Of a DNA stretch of 8,648 nucleotides, positions 1 through 4,754 are shown piece by piece. Below the pieces are notes generated by a model that saw only the letters and a list, made by a program, of their open reading frames with translations, was not told the origin of the DNA and made no database searches. The DNA is from Candidatus Falkowbacteria bacterium HGW-Falkowbacteria-2 (GTDB taxonomy: Bacteria; Patescibacteriota; Patescibacteriia; Patescibacteriales; UBA12465), in NCBI GenBank assembly GCA_002841655.1, contig PHAH01000035.1, positions 1 to 8,648 on the forward strand, written 5' to 3'. How positions within the stretch are numbered: the first letter of the stretch is position 1; each line of letters begins with the position of its first letter. Made by a program: the position numbers and the translations under genes.

Positions 1-339
1 TTTAGAGCCGGTCAGCATGTCTCCGAGAATGTCTAAAGCCATGCCTAGCTTACCAGCAGCTACTTTGACGTAGTAGCCAGTGTATTCTTTAGAGGTAAAG
101 GCATTATATTCTCCGCCTAAAACGTCCAATTCAGCCGAAATAGTCAACGTGCTCGGGCGACGCTCTGTTCCTTTGAAAAACATGTGCTCCAAAAAGTGAG
201 ATAAACCGCTTTCTTTCGCAGTTTCATACTTCGAGCCAGTCTTTACCATCACCAGGGCGGTTACCGTTTTAGCCCCCACCACTGGCGCCAGAATTAGGGG
301 CATTTTATTGGACAATACTATCTTTTTATGTTTAGTCAT
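1..339 (-). CDS. M16 family (insulinase-like) zinc peptidase, N-terminal part only
   Basis: The gene starts at the ATG at 339-337 and runs off the left edge, so only 113 residues are visible. The zinc-binding HxxEH signature of M16 metallopeptidases is present as H48-F-L-E51-H52. It is followed by the family's G-x-x-N-A-x-T segment at residues 76-82 (GEYNAFT) and an aromatic TGYYV strand. The third zinc ligand, a Glu about 75 residues after HxxEH, lies outside the window. M16 proteins are clamshell peptidases that degrade peptides or process proteins; bacterial members may be cytoplasmic or periplasmic. No signal peptide or membrane segment is visible at the N-terminus, so I infer a cytoplasmic enzyme. 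No Shine-Dalgarno sequence precedes the start. The gene is divergent from radC across a 78-nt spacer. The family call is firm; the substrate is unknown. Confidence 0.9.
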   Translation of the reverse strand, partial: MTKHKKIVLSNKMPLILAPVVGAKTVTALVMVKTGSKYETAKESGLSHFLEHMFFKGTERRPSTLTISAELDVLGGEYNAFTSKEYTGYYVKVAAGKLGMALDILGDMLTGSK

Positions 340-373
340 ATGGTTATTTTATATTCTAAATTTAACACATCTC

Positions 374-382
374 TGTTATAAT
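374..382 (+). promoter_or_regulatory. Extended -10 promoter element for the radC unit
   Basis: TGTTATAAT contains a perfect TATAAT hexamer at 377-382, preceded by TG one base upstream, which is the extended -10 form. At 17-bp spacing the -35 position (354-359) reads TTCTAA and matches the consensus poorly, as is usual for extended -10 promoters. Transcription would begin near 389, giving a leader of about 30 nt before the radC start at 418. This is a prediction from sequence only. Confidence 0.45.
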
Positions 383-417
383 GGAAAGCGAAGATAATCG
401 ACCAAATATTAATTATA

Positions 418-996
418 ATGATTATGCCTTATCGTTTAGATACAGCCGTCCGCACACTAAATCACGGCTCAAGCTACAAGATCAAACGGGTTCGTGACAT
501 GGCTGAAGGTGAAAAGCCCCGCGAGAAGATGATGGCCGAGGGCGCTGGTGCGCTCAGCATGGCCGAATTACTGTCAGTCGTCCTTGGAGTCGGCACAAAG
601 CGTGAAGAGGTCTTTTCTATGGCCACGCGCTTGTTGCGTGAATACGGCGAAAAAGCCATTGCCACCCAAAAAGACCCAGCGGTAATGTCAAAAGAACTTA
701 ATCTGCCTGAAAACAAAGCCTGTCAGATTGTCGCCTGTTTCGAATTGGGTCGCAGATTATTTCAGAAAAAGCCAGGCGGTCTCATCACTATTCGCAATGC
801 CGCCCAAGCCTATGCCTATCTCAAAGACATGGCCTCCCTCAAGAAAGAGCAATTCCGGGGCCTATATCTCAACAACCACTACCAACTAATCCACGATGAA
901 GTAATTTCACTGGGCACTATTGATGCTTCCTTAGTTCAAGCCCGTGAAGTCTTTCGTCCTGCCCTCGAATATGGCGCTACCGCCGATTACCGATAA
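418..996 (+). CDS. radC: RadC-like protein truncated by a deletion; JAMM motif missing
   Basis: The 192-residue product matches RadC/UPF0758 proteins. Residues about 20-115 are the N-terminal helical domain (IKRVRDM, GALSMAELLSVVLG, ending in ELGRRLF), and about 120-189 are the beginning of the JAB/MPN domain (KEQFRGLYLN, then REVFRPALEYGATA). At A189 the alignment to the family stops abruptly. The next expected residues are the metal-binding HxHPSG plus downstream Ser/Asp, but the frame reads D-Y-R-stop instead. The rest of the domain continues one frame over from 986. Full-length family members are about 220-240 residues. The start could be the ATG at 418 or the one at 424; neither has a Shine-Dalgarno sequence. 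RadC is annotated as a DNA repair protein, though its real role is unsettled. As it stands, the product should have no JAMM metal site. It is either a recent pseudogene or an assembly/sequencing error. Confidence 0.85.
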   Translation: MIMPYRLDTAVRTLNHGSSYKIKRVRDMAEGEKPREKMMAEGAGALSMAELLSVVLGVGTKREEVFSMATRLLREYGEKAIATQKDPAVMSKELNLPENKACQIVACFELGRRLFQKKPGGLITIRNAAQAYAYLKDMASLKKEQFRGLYLNNHYQLIHDEVISLGTIDASLVQAREVFRPALEYGATADYR

Positions 997-1081
997 TCTA
1001 TTGGCCGCCGGAAAGATTCTCGACGTCGAGATTTTAGATCACCTCATCATCGGACCTAGTAAATATATAAGTATCATCTAA
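986..1081 (+). pseudogene. radC: Detached 3' end of radC, in another frame
   Basis: Reading from 986 in the frame one base over from the upstream radC part gives 31 codons ending in TAA at 1079-1081. They contain LLAAGKILDVEILDHLIIG, which is the characteristic C-terminal segment of RadC. This segment normally follows the HxHPSG motif after about 15-20 residues. The upstream part ends at A189 (984), so about 20 codons plus a frame offset (a deletion of 3k-1 bases, near 59) have been lost at 984/985. The remnant is well preserved, so the event is recent or artefactual. Its TAA overlaps the ATG of the next gene (TAATG), showing that the intact radC would have been translationally coupled to it. 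Confidence 0.8.
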
Positions 1082-1380
1082 TGACAAAAGTTCCACCGTA
1101 TCGAATACAAACTGGAAAACGGTTTATCCGGGATGCAGAAAGCGTTAAGTTCCATGTTGATAATAATGACTATTTCGGAACAGCCGCAACTCTGCTCGGA
1201 TTGATTCGAGAAACACTTGCCTCTGAAATAAAAAAAGCGCCAGACAAAAACTGGGCGCCGGTTGAAATTGCTTTTAAGAATCTAGAACAGGACCTATTAA
1301 TCCTCCAAGGGAGTTACCATATCAAAGCAAATAAAAGAAAGGTCCAGGCTGAACCCAGAGGTAAACTGAAGAGCCAGTGA
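1081..1380 (+). CDS. Small protein of unknown function downstream of radC
   Basis: This is a 99-residue soluble protein that I do not recognise. It has no signal peptide, membrane segment or metal-binding motif. It looks mostly helical: amphipathic stretches at about 14-28, 31-52 and 60-77, then a basic C-terminus rich in Lys and Arg (residues about 82-98). Coding status is supported by the TAATG overlap with the original radC stop, by the terminator shortly after it (1422-1444), and by sharing radC's promoter with no other visible one. No Shine-Dalgarno sequence precedes the ATG, so translation probably depended on reading through from radC. The radC frameshift now ends translation about 84 nt earlier, which could lower its expression. 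Its last 67 nt overlap the 3' end of the convergent O-antigen ligase-family gene. The stop is TGA. Confidence 0.65.
   Translation: MTKVPPYRIQTGKRFIRDAESVKFHVDNNDYFGTAATLLGLIRETLASEIKKAPDKNWAPVEIAFKNLEQDLLILQGSYHIKANKRKVQAEPRGKLKSQ
1230..1258 (-). terminator. Rho-independent terminator of the rmuC operon, inside the 1081-1380 gene
   Basis: On the minus strand the sequence reads GCGCCCAG (1258-1251), loop TTTTTGT, CTGGCGC (1243-1237), then seven T (1236-1230). This makes a GC-rich stem of seven pairs with one bulged C, followed by a U tract. It lies 55 nt past the stop of the O-antigen ligase-family gene (1314-1316), where the terminator of that operon is expected. It sits wholly within the coding sequence of the opposing gene. 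Confidence 0.65.
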
Positions 1381-2561
1381 TCAAACAGCGTTAACATAAA
1401 CATCACAACAAACACAGACACAAGTCGGCGTTGCCGGCTTTTTTGATAAGCAAAAGCCCAAAGAGCAGCGAGACCAAAAACGAAGAAGACGCCCCCCTCA
1501 GACGCTGCCAACAACCAGTAGTTATGGGCCGGCTGAAAGTGCCAAGCTGCCAAGCTCGGCATTTTCTGTTTATCCGCCAGAGTTGAAGCACCAAGACCAA
1601 CGCCAATTAAAGGACTGTCTTTAAAATTATCCAGACCACGGCGATTCAAGTCACCCCTATCAGAAATCGACATCACCTCCAAGCGATTAGACATGTCAGC
1701 GCGGGCAATATACAAGGGAAAATATAGTGAAACGACCGCAACGGTCATAAGCACAGTGAGACTGGCTATTGTCACCGTCGCCTTCCACGAGGAACGCAGG
1801 GCTTGGCGATTCTCATACATTACCGCAATCAGTCCAATAATTAGGGCGAGATAGGCAGCGCGAGAAAACGAAACCAATACTGCTGGTAAAAATAGCAGGT
1901 ACAAAAACGCAAAAAATATGCGAGCACTTATCCGCCTAGACCGAATGTAGAATATTAAGCTACCAATGTGACCTAGCGCCATAAACCCACCGAAAGCATT
2001 CGGATGACCGCTTGCTCCATAGGCGCGCAACCAGCGTCCATCAGCCGTTTCAATAACAGCAGTGCCGAGATCAGCGGCGCTATGATAGGCGATCCCTAAA
2101 ATTGAACTCGCAAATGATAGCTGCGTTACAAACTGATATAAGCCGATGAGAGCTTGGAATGATAAGCTAACTAGAACCACTAGCGCCAAGCTTCGCTTCC
2201 ATGAATCGGGCAGAGCTTGGACGACAATAAAAAAAACCAAGCTAATAATAAGCAAGGCCAGAACGTAAAATGATAGGAGTGGGTCAGGTGAAAACAGTGC
2301 AGAAACAATTCCAACAACAATTGTTAATAGAGCACTATAACGCCAAAGTTTTGGCATCGACTGGAAATGTTTTAGACTAACAAGCCCCGAAGGAATTAGA
2401 GTTAGGATAGATAGCACAATAAGAACAGTCGTTGTATATATCGAAATCTCCCAATAATCACTTATGGCTGATCGCAGGATGAGTTTTGTCTGCCAGGGCA
2501 AGACTAAGGCGGTCAAAAAGAGAAGACCCAAACTTAGGCGCACCCAATTTTTCTTATTCAT
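1314..2561 (-). CDS. O-antigen ligase/polymerase family membrane protein (Wzy_C type)
   Basis: This is a 415-residue polytopic protein with about ten or more hydrophobic segments. It starts with a membrane segment at 9-22 and ends in one at about 403-415. Family marks of the WaaL/Wzy/PglL superfamily are present: AYGASGHPNAFGGF at about 180-192, FSRAAYLAL at about 232-240 with the conserved Arg, then a large non-membrane loop (about 285-345). The loop has the RRGLDNFKDSPLIGVGLG segment and closes with PAHNYWLLAASEGG around H346. These enzymes transfer or polymerise lipid-linked glycans on the outer face of the cytoplasmic membrane. Whether this one is a ligase, a polymerase or a protein O-glycosyltransferase cannot be told from sequence. 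The ATG overlaps the upstream nucleotidyltransferase gene by 8 nt, so it is the last gene of the rmuC operon. Its 3' end overlaps the convergent gene by 67 nt. Confidence 0.85.
   Translation of the reverse strand: MNKKNWVRLSLGLLFLTALVLPWQTKLILRSAISDYWEISIYTTTVLIVLSILTLIPSGLVSLKHFQSMPKLWRYSALLTIVVGIVSALFSPDPLLSFYVLALLIISLVFFIVVQALPDSWKRSLALVVLVSLSFQALIGLYQFVTQLSFASSILGIAYHSAADLGTAVIETADGRWLRAYGASGHPNAFGGFMALGHIGSLIFYIRSRRISARIFFAFLYLLFLPAVLVSFSRAAYLALIIGLIAVMYENRQALRSSWKATVTIASLTVLMTVAVVSLYFPLYIARADMSNRLEVMSISDRGDLNRRGLDNFKDSPLIGVGLGASTLADKQKMPSLAAWHFQPAHNYWLLAASEGGVFFVFGLAALWAFAYQKSRQRRLVSVFVVMFMLTLFDHWLFSLPLGSAWTFLLFALIW
1422..1444 (+). terminator. Rho-independent terminator of the radC unit, inside the O-antigen ligase-family gene
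   Basis: On the plus strand AAGTCGGC (1422-1429), loop GTT, GCCGGCTT (1433-1440), continuing into a run of six T (1439-1444). The eight-pair stem includes one G-T wobble. It lies 42 nt after the stop of the 1081-1380 gene and is placed to end the radC transcript. It is embedded in the C-terminal coding part of the opposing membrane protein gene, just after the AYQKSRQRR region of that protein. Confidence 0.7.
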
Positions 2562-3501
2562 TGAAAAAGCGGCGCAGTCGCTCTTGATAGCGACGCATTA
2601 TTTCACAGCGACGATCGACAAGATAAAGCTTTAACACTCCCGGACGGATAATTACACAGGAATCGATATTTGCCTTTTCTTTAAGCGCCTCCGGCATAAT
2701 TATTAGCTGGAGACGATGCGCAAACTGTTCTAATATATCAATTCCTTTTCTCCAAAATTCAACAACAAAGCTATCTGTTAACCAATAACGTGGTGACTCG
2801 CGATATGATTGATTATTAACTACAAACGCACCGTTAGGCAAATACTGCTTCAGCCATTCATTTTCCTTAATTAGCTGATGATGATAAGCGCCACCATCAT
2901 AGAGTGGATGCAGACCAGCCAGCCAATAATGAAAATAATCATCGTCGGGGCCATCCGCTAGATTATTTAAATTCAAGTGTCCGGCGTCAATATAAAAACT
3001 CAAGCAAATCTTATCTCTTTTCTCGGTAGCAGTTGGACGCTGCCCGAGTATTTTCATCAAACCAGCACAGAATAAGCGCGTAATCCAAATGCGATTCTGT
3101 TTTGCAATAATGAATAAATCTATATCACTACCGTCTCTTAAATTGTGCCGTCCGATTAAATTACTTAAAGCGACAAACTTAATGGTTGGTAATAGTCGGA
3201 ATAGGCGAACAGCTCGGCGCGCAATTTTCAGCTTGCGATTGGTAAAGTGATATCGTTGTTTACGCACACTAAGCAAACGCTCTTGTCCTGGTAAATAGTA
3301 AAAGCCTTGGGTAGAGGCCAGAAAGCCAGCCTTCACTAATTCCCGCACCTCACTGTCAGCTGCCGCAAATTCTGCGGATACCCCTAGATAGCGCCAAATC
3401 TCATAAGATGTAAGCGGATATGAAAACATATCAAAAAAGACAACCGTTTTGATAATCGCTATTTGCAACTCAGTGAGTTTGTTTACATCTTTTTCGACCA
3501 T
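2554..3501 (-). CDS. Winged-helix plus nucleotidyltransferase-fold protein with degenerate Gly-Ser motif
   Basis: The 315-residue protein has two recognisable parts. Residues about 10-75 resemble a winged helix, including the FFDMFSYPLTSYEIWRYLG segment typical of a group of hypothetical proteins I recall from CPR genomes. Residues about 105-175 resemble a polymerase-beta-type nucleotidyltransferase core: FVALSN, then LRDGSDIDLFII with the paired acidic residues D126 and D128, and a possible third carboxylate at D172 in SFYIDAGHL. The usual Gly-Ser before the acidic pair is replaced by N114-L115, so nucleotide binding may be weakened or changed. The remaining 140 residues are probably helical and unassigned. 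The gene starts one base after the rmuC stop and overlaps the next gene by 8 nt, so it is translationally coupled on both sides. Substrate and activity are unknown. Confidence 0.7.
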   Translation of the reverse strand: MVEKDVNKLTELQIAIIKTVVFFDMFSYPLTSYEIWRYLGVSAEFAAADSEVRELVKAGFLASTQGFYYLPGQERLLSVRKQRYHFTNRKLKIARRAVRLFRLLPTIKFVALSNLIGRHNLRDGSDIDLFIIAKQNRIWITRLFCAGLMKILGQRPTATEKRDKICLSFYIDAGHLNLNNLADGPDDDYFHYWLAGLHPLYDGGAYHHQLIKENEWLKQYLPNGAFVVNNQSYRESPRYWLTDSFVVEFWRKGIDILEQFAHRLQLIIMPEALKEKANIDSCVIIRPGVLKLYLVDRRCEIMRRYQERLRRFFNE

Positions 3502-3502
3502 A

Positions 3503-4624
3503 TTATTTCGGGGCCTCGATTTTCATTGGCTCGATTTGACTAGCTCCCCCAGTAATTTTTATCACGTCTTTATCAATCTTTTTAAATTCATGATAAGCAT
3601 TGTTGAAGTGACTTACTGACGTTGAAAGGCTGGTGCCAAGCTTGCGTAAAAATTCATCATAGCTTAGCATATGCTTCCCCAATTTTTCAATGTTGGCCTT
3701 AATCTCCACCGCTTTTTCTTCAATTTGCATTGCTTTCAATCCCTGCAATACTGTCTGTAAATAGGCTAGGAATGATGTGGGGGAAACTATAATGACTTTG
3801 CGGTCACGGAAAGCATATTCTATTAAATCACGGGTATTCACTTTAACCGACCCAACTGAATTTACCAATAAATCATAGTAAATCGCCTCTGAGGGGATGA
3901 ACATGAAGGCAAACTCAAGCGTGCCCTTCTCAGGCATTACATACTTAGAGGTTTCATCAATGCGATTTTTCAAATCTTGTTTAAACAAAACTTCAATTTT
4001 TTTACGCGCTTCGGGATCAGTAGTGTTCAAAAGACGTTCATAGTTCTCCAATGAGAACTTTGCATCTATTGGAATAATCTTGTCTTTTACAAATACAACC
4101 GCATCAACAATCAACTCCTTGCCGGTCTTTTCATTCTTGCCAAGAGAATATTGCAGGGCATATGACTTTGGTGGCAACACATTCTTCAGGGTTTCTTCAA
4201 GATAATATTCACCGAGCACGCCTCGCTGCTTTGGATTCTTCAAAATATCTTGCAAACTTTGAAGCTGAGATGAAAAATTCACCACTTGCTTATTTGTCTC
4301 ATCGAGTTTGGCTAATTTTTCAGTGACGTCAGCAATCAATTTAGCCGACTGTCCAGTAATATTTTGGATGATTCGCGTAGTCTGCTCAAATTGACCCTGG
4401 GATGCGCGATGGGTCTCGCTTAACTTCAAATCGAGCTCTTTACGTAAATCAGTATTTTGCACCGCCAGTTGTGACAGTTTTTCTGATTGTTGCGCCATGC
4501 GCTCAAGCATTGCCAGCGACTGCGTGTCATCGAGCGGGGCCTTCTTTTTCATTAACAAGAATATAATAGTTCCCAGTCCACCCAAAAGGAGGACGGCTAA
4601 AATTACAAATGAAGATTCAGACAT
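3503..4624 (-). CDS. rmuC: RmuC family DNA recombination protein
   Basis: The 373-residue protein has the RmuC architecture. There is an N-terminal membrane segment at 7-24 followed by Lys (cytoplasm-facing anchor), a coiled coil at about 32-128, and a PD-(D/E)xK nuclease-like domain at about 130-320. In that domain QRGVLGEYYLEETL (133-146) carries E139, VDAVVFV has D174, IPIDAKFSLENYERLL has the D187-x-K189 pair, and MFIPSEAIYYDLL (241-253) is the conserved strand-helix of the family. RmuC limits sequence inversions between inverted repeats in E. coli; its biochemistry is poorly known. At 373 residues it is shorter than E. coli RmuC (about 475), mainly in the coiled coil and C-terminus. It is the first gene of a three-gene operon with its own promoter just after the gyrA terminator. 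The next gene begins after a one-base gap. Confidence 0.93.
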   Translation of the reverse strand: MSESSFVILAVLLLGGLGTIIFLLMKKKAPLDDTQSLAMLERMAQQSEKLSQLAVQNTDLRKELDLKLSETHRASQGQFEQTTRIIQNITGQSAKLIADVTEKLAKLDETNKQVVNFSSQLQSLQDILKNPKQRGVLGEYYLEETLKNVLPPKSYALQYSLGKNEKTGKELIVDAVVFVKDKIIPIDAKFSLENYERLLNTTDPEARKKIEVLFKQDLKNRIDETSKYVMPEKGTLEFAFMFIPSEAIYYDLLVNSVGSVKVNTRDLIEYAFRDRKVIIVSPTSFLAYLQTVLQGLKAMQIEEKAVEIKANIEKLGKHMLSYDEFLRKLGTSLSTSVSHFNNAYHEFKKIDKDVIKITGGASQIEPMKIEAPK

Positions 4625-4657
4625 ATATTATGTATTATTTGAGTAATGCGTATCTTT

Positions 4658-4687
4658 ATTATAGCCTGTTTCCAGCTTCTTTGGCAG
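4658..4687 (-). promoter_or_regulatory. Predicted sigma-70-type promoter of the rmuC operon
   Basis: On the minus strand a perfect TATAAT -10 box lies at 4663-4658. A CTGCCA hexamer (four of six to TTGACA) lies at 4687-4682, spaced by 18 bp. It sits between the gyrA terminator and the rmuC start at 4624, which is where a promoter for an independent rmuC unit is needed. The predicted leader is about 25-30 nt and lacks a Shine-Dalgarno sequence. Confidence 0.5.
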
Positions 4688-4705
4688 TCTGAGGCTTTTT
4701 TGGCT

Positions 4706-4731
4706 AAAAAACCGCCAAATGGCGGTTTTTT
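4706..4731 (-). terminator. Rho-independent terminator after gyrA
   Basis: The sequence is a symmetrical hairpin: six A, CCGCC, loop of four, GGCGG, six T. On the minus strand it lies 23 nt after the gyrA stop (4755-4757) and reads as a GC stem of five pairs extended by A-T pairs, followed by a U tract. Because of its symmetry it could also work in the plus direction, though no plus-strand gene needs it. Confidence 0.9.
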
Positions 4732-4754
4732 ATATAGATCACATGAAATTATCC

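Noticed and set aside
340..417. A minus-strand promoter (TAGAAT at 358-353) for the M16 peptidase gene
   Set aside because: The matching -35 position is poor (TTATAA), and in such AT-rich DNA the match is not distinguishable from chance.
474..716. Minus-strand open frame within radC
   Set aside because: It is antisense to the conserved RadC N-terminal domain with no family resemblance.
1403..1606. Second minus-strand frame overlapping the O-antigen ligase-family gene
   Set aside because: It is an out-of-frame reading of the same strand. The main frame carries the conserved PAHNYW and GVGLG motifs.
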